Below the pieces are notes generated by a model. That model was not told the origin of the DNA and did no database searches. It saw only the letters and a program-made list of their open reading frames with translations. From Bradyrhizobium iriomotense (lineage in GTDB: Bacteria; Pseudomonadota; Alphaproteobacteria; Rhizobiales; Xanthobacteraceae): a stretch of 64,000 bases of DNA. A program made the position numbers and the translations under genes. The DNA lies in NCBI RefSeq assembly GCF_018129405.1, contig NZ_JAFCLP010000010.1:1-64000 (forward strand), written 5' to 3'. Of this stretch, positions 24,433-33,400 are shown in pieces; position 1 is the first letter of the stretch; each line of letters starts with the position of its first letter.

Positions 24433-25362
24433 TCATGCCGCTTGGTCGATCTCGGCCTGCTTGGGTTGAAGATCGTGTAGATAAGTGACTGCCCGCTGAG
24501 CGTGGGCGGCCGCGGAGAAGATGAAGCGCTTCTCGTTGGACAGCACCTCCAACCACGACGCAAGATAACTTGCGTGATCGGCGCGCGGCTCGAGTTCGGG
24601 TACGATACCAAGATCCGCACTGAGGAAACACGCGCCAAGTTCGGCCACCAACTCTTCGCGGGCGCGCTCGCTTCGATCTTTGGCGTAGCGGCTGAGATCG
24701 CGATTGACGCGGTGCGCCGGACCAGTCCAATGCACGCATTCGTGCGCGAGCGTGGCGGCGTAGCTCTCCGCGTCACGGAAGCTCTCGAATGGCGGCATCT
24801 GGATGAGATCAAGCGCTGGCGCGAAAAATGCCTTATCGCCGCCATGTCGGATGGTTGCGCCCGTATTGGTGAAGAATCCGTCTACATGCGCAATGCGTTG
24901 CCCTGGCGCGATGCTTGGAGCCGGGCGCCCATAATAGTGATCCGGCAAGTCGTCGATCTGATCGACGCAAAACACCGTATAGGCGCGCAGGAACGGAACG
25001 GTCCGTTCGACGTCGTCGCCATACTCATCGGTCTCGGTCTTAGTGAACTTGTTTGCATAGACGACCATCGTTCCGCTCTCACCCTTGCGGACGTGACCGC
25101 CGAGTTCGAGCGACTGCTTGAAGGTCATCCAGATAGGTGATGTGAAGCCGCGCGCGACCGCTTCCGACCACAGCAGCACGACGTTGATGCCCTGATAGGG
25201 CATGCCGTTGTGGCGCAGCGGCCGCGTGATGCGTCCAGCGGCGTTGGCCGCATTCCATGGCTGGACCCACGGACGTACGCCGCGCTCCAGGTCCGCGACG
25301 ATGCGATCGGTGATCCGCGCATAGATGTCGGCGCGGGGTTTCGTTTCCTTACCTGTCATCAT
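24433..25362 (-). CDS. ArdC-like antirestriction protein (ssDNA-binding/zincin)
   Basis: A 309-residue protein of the ArdC family, which protects incoming plasmid DNA from host restriction. The N-terminal domain (ADIYARITDRIVADLERGVR, then PWVQPWNAA, then MPYQGINVVLLW) is the ssDNA-binding ArdC-N fold; the C-terminal half is a zincin-like metallopeptidase with the motif TLAHECVHWTG (HExxH) and the downstream ELVAELGACFLSADLGI carrying the third-ligand region. ATGATG at 25362/25359 follows GGAGACTAGG. The leader carries a short motif shared with both DUF736 genes. Confidence 0.88.
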   Translation of the reverse strand: MMTGKETKPRADIYARITDRIVADLERGVRPWVQPWNAANAAGRITRPLRHNGMPYQGINVVLLWSEAVARGFTSPIWMTFKQSLELGGHVRKGESGTMVVYANKFTKTETDEYGDDVERTVPFLRAYTVFCVDQIDDLPDHYYGRPAPSIAPGQRIAHVDGFFTNTGATIRHGGDKAFFAPALDLIQMPPFESFRDAESYAATLAHECVHWTGPAHRVNRDLSRYAKDRSERAREELVAELGACFLSADLGIVPELEPRADHASYLASWLEVLSNEKRFIFSAAAHAQRAVTYLHDLQPKQAEIDQAA

Positions 25363-25380
25363 CCTAGTCTCCGTTGAAGA

Positions 25381-25397
25381 CCGCGCCCATCGCGGCC
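25381..25397 (-). promoter_or_regulatory. Leader motif shared by ArdC and both DUF736 genes
   Basis: CCGCGCCCATCGCGGCC lies 19-35 bases upstream of the ArdC start. The same 17-base pattern CCGCGNCCATCGCGRCC precedes both DUF736 genes (6639 and 23804). It may be a common regulatory RNA or operator element. The rest of 25398-25699 has no gene. Confidence 0.42.
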
Positions 25398-25621
25398 CGT
25401 CACGGCGGTCCGCTGCGAAGGCCTGCCGGGCCGCGCATCCGGTGGCGCTGGTGATCTGAGTGGCGACAGAGAGGCTGGACCGGAACGTCAGTGGAGGACG
25501 GCAAAGCCGTTGCGCTGCCGCGCGGGCCGGAGCATCGACCGAACGCCGCTACGGGCCGCGAGGGGCAGTCCAACCCGATTCATTTCTCTTTGCTCGTTTG
25601 CGCCGTCGCGCCGTGCGACAT

Positions 25622-25651
25622 GAAAAAGGCCGGCCCGCAGGGACCGGCCGG
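25622..25651 (-). terminator. Terminator after the 195-residue plasmid protein gene
   Basis: On the minus strand GGCCGG...CCGGCC with a short loop, followed by TTTTTC; about 50 bases after the stop at 25700. The T-run on the minus strand supports real termination. Confidence 0.6.
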
Positions 25652-25699
25652 CATTGAATGGTGAAAGAGAATGGCGGGGCCGAAGCCCCGCCAGCGGCC

Positions 25700-26287
25700 T
25701 CAGTCGAACGCCGACATCTGTGCCTTGGCCGCCTTCCGGCCGACGGTGTCGGTCGTGTGGTCGACAGGACGCTCGAATGGCTTCCAGGTCTCGCCGACGA
25801 CTTTTTCGTAGGCGGCGACGGCACCCTCGGCGGCCATGCGAAGCGCGTGAGACTGCACGCCCATGTCGGCGGCGAACTCACGCTTGCGCTGTGCCTGGCT
25901 ATCGAAGCCGACAGGACCGTCGAGGTCCTCATCACGGCCGTCGTTGGCTAGCTTGGCGGTTGCATCTCGCGCTTCGGTGACTGCGCGGGTGTAGAACTGG
26001 CCGGCGCCATGCGCGGAGCCGACGTAAGCGCCGACGATCCGTTGAAGGTGAATCTGCATTGCGCGTTCACTCAGTCCGTCCTTGAGCGCGCCGGCGGTTT
26101 CGATGATAAGCCGCTCATGCAGATCGCGGATGCCGTCGCTGTCCTGGATCGCAAGGCCGAAGCTTTCGGAGATGCGCTGCGCCTGCGCCGCGTCGGGACA
26201 GGCGAGCCGGACCATTTCGAGAGTGGTGCCCTTGCGAAGCGGGATGACACGGGCGCTGGCGCGAGCGGAACGAGCAGGTTTGGTCAT
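25700..26287 (-). CDS. Conserved plasmid protein of unknown function
   Basis: A 195-residue, mostly helical protein starting at ATG 26287 (MTKPARSARASARVIPLRKG). The N-terminus is basic, then a helical core (AGALKDGLSERAMQIHLQRI and YTRAVTEARDATAKLANDG). I recognise no named domain; similar proteins accompany ArdC and ParB-like genes on plasmids of Bradyrhizobium-like bacteria. It has its own leader of about 400 bases and its own terminator, so it is probably a single-gene unit. Confidence 0.65.
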   Translation of the reverse strand: MTKPARSARASARVIPLRKGTTLEMVRLACPDAAQAQRISESFGLAIQDSDGIRDLHERLIIETAGALKDGLSERAMQIHLQRIVGAYVGSAHGAGQFYTRAVTEARDATAKLANDGRDEDLDGPVGFDSQAQRKREFAADMGVQSHALRMAAEGAVAAYEKVVGETWKPFERPVDHTTDTVGRKAAKAQMSAFD

Positions 26288-26684
26288 GGTGAATTCCTTA
26301 TCTGGTTTCGCCGTCGGTTCGATCCGGCCCCTGCCGGACCTCCCTTCGGGTGCGGTCGCCGAGCGCCGCCGGGGTGAGGGCCGCTTCAAGGTCCGGGGAC
26401 CGCCAGGCGAGCGAGGTCCGACTGCGGACAAGCAGGGTCCAGCTTGCTGGGGCCCTGCGCCGGACGCGGCCGGGCCTTGCCGAGATCGGCGGTCTCCGGT
26501 CGCTTGCGACTTGGCCTTGAAGCGGACCGCCGGGGGCGCAGACCGCAGCAAACCCGAGGGGAGAGCCGACAGGGTCCGGGCCGGGTTGGCGAAACCTTGG
26601 AAAGGTTCGAGCCAGCAGATCGCCAGTTTCGCGCCGTGCTCGAGACGTTCGCCTGAGCGAGCCACAAGGTCGGCTTCGGCCCCG
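26288..26684. other. GC-rich leader region
   Basis: About 400 bases between two minus-strand genes. It is very GC-rich with several short self-complementary stretches and no credible reading frame. It is probably the untranslated leader of the gene at 25700-26287. Confidence 0.4.
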
Positions 26685-27098
26685 CTAGGCCGCAGCGCCA
26701 TGGCGCTTGCCCGGACGACAGTTCACCGGACTGCGGCATTCGTCCTTGCGATATGCGCGCTCCGGATCGTCACGAGCGGGTTGAGACTCCGGCGCGCATC
26801 GGGCCCGCAACGTTTCGATCGCGGCATCCTGCCGGGCGAGCTTGCGCGATAGCGCGTCGATCTCCGGCTGGCGCTCTGCGGTGATCGCCGCAAGGTTCGA
26901 ACGATAGCGTTCGAGGAAAGCGCTCGGATCAGGCGGCTTGCCGCGACGGTATCCGGACCGCTTGCGGCCAAGCTGCGGGATCAGCGCCGTCATGCGGCGG
27001 ATGATCTGGCGGTCGATCATGTCGAGCTGGCGCTGCGTCTGGCGACGAGCCTCCTCCATGCGCGAAAGCTGGGCGAGGCGTTCGGAAGAAGCCTTCAT
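26685..27098 (-). CDS. Coiled-coil hypothetical protein
   Basis: A 137-residue protein starting at ATG 27098 (MKASSERLAQLSRMEEARRQ), coupled by an ATGA overlap to the upstream gene. The first 110 residues form a long charged helical region (QRQLDMIDRQIIRRMTALIP and ITAERQPEIDALSRKLARQD), probably a coiled coil; the tail is basic. No function known. Last gene of a three-gene unit 28458 to 26685. Confidence 0.6.
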   Translation of the reverse strand: MKASSERLAQLSRMEEARRQTQRQLDMIDRQIIRRMTALIPQLGRKRSGYRRGKPPDPSAFLERYRSNLAAITAERQPEIDALSRKLARQDAAIETLRARCAPESQPARDDPERAYRKDECRSPVNCRPGKRHGAAA

Positions 27099-27985
27099 GG
27101 CGACGTCCTTCCCTGCCAACCGATGAAGCTCGACGGTCCGGAATAGACTGGGTGGCGGGTCTCATCGACGACGAAGCCGAAGCGGCCGATCCGGTACTCG
27201 TCGGACGGGACGAGAAAACGTCGCTCCTCGGTGCCCGCGCCGCGTCTGCCGCCCGGCGTGGCGACGACTTCGACAAAGCCCGGCTGCTGATCCGACGTGA
27301 TCGCCGACACGACGATCCAGTTGTCGGCGTGCTCCTTCTCAAAGGCGCGCCGATCCTTCTCACGGGATTCGCCGGGCTGCAGCATGATCCCGAAAATCGC
27401 CTCCCACGGATCAGGCCAGCTATCCTTGATGGTGCGCTCGGCGCAGCGCCGCTCGTAGCCGGTGAACAGATGCGGGAAGGTGATCGCCACGATCGCCCAA
27501 GCCTCGTCTTCCTCGTACCAGCCGCCCCGAGCGCGCAGTATAGGGTTGACCTTGCGGTTGCGCTCGGCCGAGAGGTGGAAGCCGCCGTGGCCTGCCGTCG
27601 AATGGCAGACAACGCCTTCCGCATAGACGGTTGCACCCTGCGACGGCCCCCATGGCGTGTTCGCATTGGAACCGGCGTCGCGACGGCCGAGCGCACGCTT
27701 CTCGCGCTGATGCTCGGCGTTCTCCAAGACCTTTGTCCGGAAGGCCACCTCGTCGGCGAGCCCGCCGGAATGGCCGTAGAAGTCAGAGCGCTTCCATTCG
27801 GCGATCGGCCGGTTGATGCGCCAGCCGGTCGCGAGATAATGGCGGGCGTTGCGTCCCGGCAGCATGGCGAAGGCCGTGTCGCCGACACGAGCGACGAGAT
27901 AGCCGTCGCCAATGCGGCCGAACTCGACCTCGGGAAATCCAGAATTCGAGTCCGTCACGGTGGTGAGAGGTGAGGGCGTCGTCAT
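27095..27985 (-). CDS. DUF7007-like plasmid protein
   Basis: A 296-residue protein (MTTPSPLTTVTDSNSGFPEV). The central block is distinctive: VYAEGVVCHSTAGHGGFHLS, then ARGGWYEEDEAWAIVAITFP, then SWPDPWEAIFG, which I associate with the DUF7007 domain of alphaproteobacterial mobile elements. Its biochemical role is unknown. Start and stop both overlap neighbours by ATGA, so it is translationally coupled on both sides. Domain name is from memory and should be treated as moderate. Confidence 0.65.
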   Translation of the reverse strand: MTTPSPLTTVTDSNSGFPEVEFGRIGDGYLVARVGDTAFAMLPGRNARHYLATGWRINRPIAEWKRSDFYGHSGGLADEVAFRTKVLENAEHQREKRALGRRDAGSNANTPWGPSQGATVYAEGVVCHSTAGHGGFHLSAERNRKVNPILRARGGWYEEDEAWAIVAITFPHLFTGYERRCAERTIKDSWPDPWEAIFGIMLQPGESREKDRRAFEKEHADNWIVVSAITSDQQPGFVEVVATPGGRRGAGTEERRFLVPSDEYRIGRFGFVVDETRHPVYSGPSSFIGWQGRTSP

Positions 27986-28458
27986 TCGGCCGTCCTCCCC
28001 TCCATGACGTTGGCTGCCAGCGCATCGGCTGTCACGTCGTCGAGAACCGCATCCGGATAGCCGTGGCTCTGCAGCCAGGTTTCGGCGTCGGCGCGGCTGC
28101 TGGCGAGATAGACGAGTTCGGCGTCCTCACCGGGTCGACTGAGCACGCGGACCGCACCGACCCTCGGGCGTTCGGTCACGACGAACCTCAGGTCGCTGTC
28201 GACCGAGAAGGTCCGGTGGACGCGAAGCACCACAACACCGCCGCCGCCATAGTCGCCGGCGTGCAGGGTGATGGTGGCGCCGATGACGGTGTTGCCGACG
28301 CGGCGTTCTGCCTGCTTGCGGATCAGCCGCCCGCCGCTGTTGCGGTGTTCCCAGGCCGCAAGCTTCTTGCGGTGCCGGTCCGGTGGCTGCGGCGTGCCGT
28401 CGGAAAACCGTATGATCGCTCCGAGCGGGACGAGGTCGTAGATCAACTGCGCGGACAT
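27982..28458 (-). CDS. Conserved plasmid protein of unknown function
   Basis: A 158-residue protein, start at ATG 28458 (MSAQLIYDLVPLGAIIRFSD) with AGGAGGACGTCC just upstream. The centre is beta-rich (RRVGNTVIGATITLHAGDYG and GGVVVLRVHRTFSVDSDLRF). No family recognised. It opens the three-gene unit with the DUF7007-like and coiled-coil proteins, to which it is linked by ATGA overlap. Confidence 0.6.
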   Translation of the reverse strand: MSAQLIYDLVPLGAIIRFSDGTPQPPDRHRKKLAAWEHRNSGGRLIRKQAERRVGNTVIGATITLHAGDYGGGGVVVLRVHRTFSVDSDLRFVVTERPRVGAVRVLSRPGEDAELVYLASSRADAETWLQSHGYPDAVLDDVTADALAANVMEGRTAE

Positions 28459-28544
28459 GGACGTCCTCCTGTTCATGGGTGTTGGAAATGAAACCGCCGC
28501 CAGCTGGGCCGGCGGCGGGGTGTCATTCGGATATGGTGCGCGGA

Positions 28545-30230
28545 CTATTCAGCCGCCTCGCGGAACGCCTCGTCATCCGAGGCTTCGCCGCCATCCTCCT
28601 CGCCGGCGTCCGGGTCCTCGACCTGATCGTCGGCCTCGTCGGCGGCGGTGACGACGTTCTTCGCCAGCCAGGCAAATAAAGCGACCTTGTCCGGAGCGAA
28701 CAGCGCTGCCGGATAGACGAAGCGGCCTTCCTTGAAGTGCTCGACCAAAGCGGCGCGGGTGTCCTTCACCTTTTGGCGCGGGAGAACCGACGCGTCCTTG
28801 CACGAGCCTTCGAGCGCGGTGCGCGACAGGCACGACAAGAAGTCGTCGGTGCCCATGTTCGGCAGGAAGTTGTCCGCGCCGACCACCTCGCCGGCGACGC
28901 GCGCAACGATGCCGCTGTCGGTGCGGTTTTCGCGGCACGAGAGAACCTCAACGAGGATCGAGCGCGCCGCGACGCGCAGCGTGTCCATGTCGAGGACGAG
29001 CTTGCCATCCTGATCGAACAGCGTGGCGGCATGGCGCGCAATCCGGCGGTTGCCGTAATAGGTGCCGCCGCTACCGGAATCGACGGAGACGTTCTGGCCG
29101 GCGAAGGCGAGGATCAACAGTGCCATCAGCGCGTCATCTTCGACGGGCGCGCGCGCCAGCGCCTCATGGAGGGCATCGGTTCGGAAGTCACCGATGATTT
29201 CGACGCCCTTGCGTGTCACGTCTGGACGCGGCTTCGAGACCGCTGTGCTCTCGTCGGCAGCGTCAGTGCCGGTCGCCATGCCCCCATCCTTCGACTTCTT
29301 CGCCGCAGGCATGCGGTAATGCACGCTCTGCACCCGGCCGTCACGGTCGAGATACATCGCCGTGCAATCCGACTTCGACGGCTTGCCGTGGACGCGCTCC
29401 GCCTTTGGCGGCAGCTTGACCTCGCCCCAGCTCGTCGTCTCGGCGATCATGCCGCGCTTCGGCAGGTTGTTCGTCATCCATTCCTGCTGTGCGCCAAGGA
29501 ACGCCTCGACATCCGTGGTGTAGCGGCTGTCCTCGTCCGCCGGCGCGAACAGGTCCTCGATCCACTGGATGCCGTAGGCCTGGGCAAGGTCGTCGCCGAA
29601 GCTGGCGTGACGTGCGTACATGCGGGCCTTGGTCAGAGCCTGCGCCACGCTCCCCCACGACACCTGTGGATCCGCCTTGGAGGGCTTGTGCTTCTTCCAA
29701 ACCTCCTTCTGCTGATCGAGCGATGCCGAGGCGATGGTGCGGAGCTGGCGCTCGTCGGGCATGTCGCCCTTGGCCATGTGGTCGAGCATGGCAGGCAGCA
29801 CGTTTGCGAGCAGGCGGAGCTTCCTGATCTGCCGGACTGCCAGACTGAGAGCGACACCGATCGCCTCCTCGGTCCAACCGAGCGCGACGAGGCGTTCGAT
29901 CGCACGCCACTGGTCGACGGGATTGAGCGCCTCGCGGGCGATGTTCTCGATCATCGAGCGCATGGCGCCGTTGTCGTTCGCCGCCTCGTCGACGAGGACG
30001 TCGATCTCCTCGAGGCCGGCGGCGATGGCCTGCTTCACGCGGCGATGACCGGCATTGATGACATAGCCGTTGCGGCCGCCGCTCTCGGGCGTAATGACCG
30101 GCGGCTGGACGATGCCAACCGCCTTGATCGTCGCGAGCAGGAGGGCGTCCGCCTGAGGCGTCGACTTCGTCTGGCGCATGCGGTCGGGATTTTCGTTCAG
30201 CGCACGCGGATCAATCTTGATGAGATGCAT
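28545..30230 (-). CDS. ParB-like nuclease-domain protein
   Basis: A 561-residue protein starting MHLIKIDPRALNENPDRMRQ at 30230. The N-terminal 120 residues are a ParB/Spo0J-type domain (YVINAGHRRVKQAIAAGLEE, then MIENIAREALNPVDQWRAIE), followed by an HTH-like region; the long C-terminal part (AFAGQNVSVDSGSGGTYYGN and DDFLSCLSRTALEG) is specific to large plasmid ParB-like proteins and ends in an acidic tail. With no cognate ParA beside it, it is more likely a DNA-processing or gene-regulatory protein than a partition protein. Confidence 0.82.
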   Translation of the reverse strand: MHLIKIDPRALNENPDRMRQTKSTPQADALLLATIKAVGIVQPPVITPESGGRNGYVINAGHRRVKQAIAAGLEEIDVLVDEAANDNGAMRSMIENIAREALNPVDQWRAIERLVALGWTEEAIGVALSLAVRQIRKLRLLANVLPAMLDHMAKGDMPDERQLRTIASASLDQQKEVWKKHKPSKADPQVSWGSVAQALTKARMYARHASFGDDLAQAYGIQWIEDLFAPADEDSRYTTDVEAFLGAQQEWMTNNLPKRGMIAETTSWGEVKLPPKAERVHGKPSKSDCTAMYLDRDGRVQSVHYRMPAAKKSKDGGMATGTDAADESTAVSKPRPDVTRKGVEIIGDFRTDALHEALARAPVEDDALMALLILAFAGQNVSVDSGSGGTYYGNRRIARHAATLFDQDGKLVLDMDTLRVAARSILVEVLSCRENRTDSGIVARVAGEVVGADNFLPNMGTDDFLSCLSRTALEGSCKDASVLPRQKVKDTRAALVEHFKEGRFVYPAALFAPDKVALFAWLAKNVVTAADEADDQVEDPDAGEEDGGEASDDEAFREAAE

Positions 30231-30477
30231 GAGATTCTCCTGTTCGGGTTCGCGGACCGCGGCTTGCGGGCCCTTCCTCGTCTTCTTCCCGAAGACACCC
30301 CCGGGCCCCGCGGAGCGGTCGGGCCGGCACAACTGCGGCCGAGCATCCCCACCCGGCCGGACAAGCAGGGCTAACAGCCCTGCGAGGGACGACGGGCTGG
30401 GATCGCGCAGGCGGCGGTTGAGCTTCAGCGCTGCCGGCCTGGCCGATCTGCGAGCGGGCCTTTCCCTTCCTTCTTCA

Positions 30478-33400
30478 TCACGCTGCGATAGCGCTCTCGC
30501 CCCCGCCCTCCACATCCGTCGCAAGGGCTTTCTCGACCTCCGCCAACTGCCGGCGCTTCTCGGCGAGATCGGCTGCAAATACGAATTCGCCGTCCTCGCG
30601 CGACCGGTACGAGGCGAGCCGGCGATATGCGTCGGCGAGACGCCGGCGATAGCGCTCCCGCTCGCCCTCGAAATCGTCGAGCGCGTGCTCGAGACGGGAG
30701 ATTGCGCCGAGCGACGTCACTGTGAGGGGCAACTCGATCTCATGCGCTTCCCCGGTGCGGATCAGCATGGTGCCGTAGCGATAGCCGTCACGGCCGTAAC
30801 GCTCGCCGGAGTACTCGAGGTCGAACCCGCCGATCGTTGCGATAATGGTTGCGCCCTCCTGCTGGAGCTGGACGAGGGTCAGGATTTCCTTCATCAGGGC
30901 GCGGCCGGCCTCCTTGCGCTCGACATAGCGCGTGTCGGCCACGGTCGCGGCAAAGGCGTCGCCAGCGGTCGGAACAAGGCGCTCGATATCCTTGCCGACC
31001 TCCGCGATCCGCCGCGCGCAGAACTCGATGTCGCGTTCCGCGTCTCGGATCTGCCGACGGACGGCGTGCTGGTCGTCGATATGCGCCGCGCGCAGACGCT
31101 CGAGCCGGGCGATGTCGGCTTCGAGCCCAGCCTTTAGCATCAGCCGCTGGTCGCCGCTCGCGATCGCCTTGGCGATCGCGAACTGGTTGGCCTGGCCTTC
31201 GCCGAGGTCTTCGAGCCGACGGATCGACGTGTCGCCGGAGAGCGCCGCGGCGATGAAGCGAGCCTTGCGCTCGTTGTTCTGCCACATGCTCGCGTCGAGC
31301 GAGCCCTCGGTGGCATAGGCGAAGATGTCGATGACGTCGTGCTGGTTGCCCTGGCGCTCGATCCGGCCCTCGCGCTGCGCGATCTGCGACGGCAGCCACG
31401 GCACGTCGAGGTGATGGAGAGCCTTCAGGCGAAGCTGCGCATTGACGCCCGTCCCCATTGTATCTGAGGAGCCGATCAGGAAGCGGACCTTGCCAGCGCG
31501 TACGTCACCGAACAGACGCTGCTTGGCCTCGGACTTCTTGAAGTCCTGCATGAAGGCGATCTCGGACGGGGGCACGCCCATACTGACGAGCCCGTCTCTG
31601 ATCCAGCGATAGGCCGAGAAGCCACGCGTCTTCTCGACGCTGATCGTTCCGAGGTCGGAGAAGATCATCTGCGCGGCGCCCGGCAGCTCGTACGGCTTGC
31701 CGTCGGCGCGCACGTAACTGTTGTAAGACGTCTCCTTCCAGATGCGGAAGGCGTTGCCGACGAGAAGATTCAGCTTATTGTTCGGCTCATTATCGTGGTC
31801 CGGATCGACCAGACGCAGGTCAATCGCCGCATGCCGCCCATCGGTGATGACAGAAAGCAAAATATCATCACCCGGCTCCGGCGGCCGGTCGCGCGTCTCG
31901 ATCGCCTTGATCCGCGCGTCGAGCAGGGCTTGATAGCGCTTGAACGCCGGCGTCGGCTTTGCCGTCAGGATTTGGCGCTTGCCCGTCGAGATCGCCGGGA
32001 CCTTCACGTACTGCCGCAGGTCCTCCGGCATCACCACGTCGGCGAAGGACCGGAACATGGCGATCAGCTCGGGGACGTTCACGAAGGTCGCGAAGCGAGT
32101 GACCGGCTTGTACTTGCCGGACGGCTGGAGCTCGAGCTCCGTCGATACGTCGCCAAAGGTCGAGGCCCAGGCGTCGAATTCGTGCAAGCCCCGATCCAGG
32201 AGCGCTGCGTAGCCGAGGTAGCGCTGCACCGAGAACATCTCACCGACTGTATTGGTGATCGGCGTGCCGGAGGCGAGCACCAGCGCCCGCCCAGGGTTCT
32301 TGGTCTCGATGAAGCGCGACTTCACATAGAGGTCCCAGGCGCGCTGCGAGCCGTTGGGGTCGACGCCCTTCAACGTCGACATATCGGTAGCGAAGGATAG
32401 CTTGCGGAACTCCTGTGCTTCGTCGACAATGATCTGGTCGACGCCGATCTCGGAGATGGTCAGGAGATCGTCCTTGCGCGTAGCCAGCGCTTCGAGCCGT
32501 TCCTTCAATCCCTCCTTCAGGCGCTCGAGGCGTTTGCGCGAGACGCGGTCGTCGCTCTCGACCCTGATGAGAAGCGTCTCATAGAGCTCGAGCTCGTCCT
32601 GGATCATCCGCTGCTCGAAGGCGGACGGCACGCCGATGAAGCGGAATGCCGTATGGGTGATGATGATCGCGTCCCACGTTGCGGTCGCGGCGCGCGACAG
32701 GAAGCGGTGCCGCTTGTCCTTGGTGAAGTTGGTCTCATCGGCGACGAGGATGCGGGCACCGGGATAGAGCGCCAGGAACTCGCGCGCCGCCTGTGCCAGG
32801 CAATGGCCGGGAACGACAAGCATGGCCTTGGCGATCAGGCCGAGACGCCGCTGCTCCATGATCGCGGCCGCCATCGTCATCGTCTTGCCGGCGCCGACGG
32901 CGTGGGCGAGATAGGTCGCACCTGAGGCGATAACGCGCCAGATGCCGCGCTTCTGATGTTCGTAGAGAACGAAGGCGCCCGATGCGCCTGGCAATTTCAG
33001 ATGCGAGCCGTCGAAGGCGCGCGGCACGATGTTGTTGAAACGATCATTGTAGACCCGCGCCAGTCGGTCGGTCCGATCCGGATCGGACCAGATCCAATTC
33101 TGAAAGGCGGTCTTGATCCTCGAGAGCTTCTCCTTCGCCGCCTCGGTGTCGACGACGTTGAGGACCCGACGTTCGCTGTCGCCGTCTTTGATGGTGTCGA
33201 AGATCTGCGGGACGGAGGAGTTGAGCGCATCAGAGAGAAGCTGCCCGGCGTGCCGCCGCTCCGTGCCCCATTCCGACGTGCCAGCGGCCATCCAGCCGAG
33301 CTGCCGGGCCTCCACGGTCCACGACGCCAGTTCCGGCATGTGGTGAATCCTGATCTCCGTGCCCATCGTTTCCTTGACGAAGGCGACGATGTCGGCGGTG

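Noticed and set aside
28737-30374. 545-codon plus-strand frame
   Set aside because: It is antisense to the ParB-like gene, whose translation has clear conserved motifs; the plus-strand translation is low-complexity and arginine/leucine-rich.
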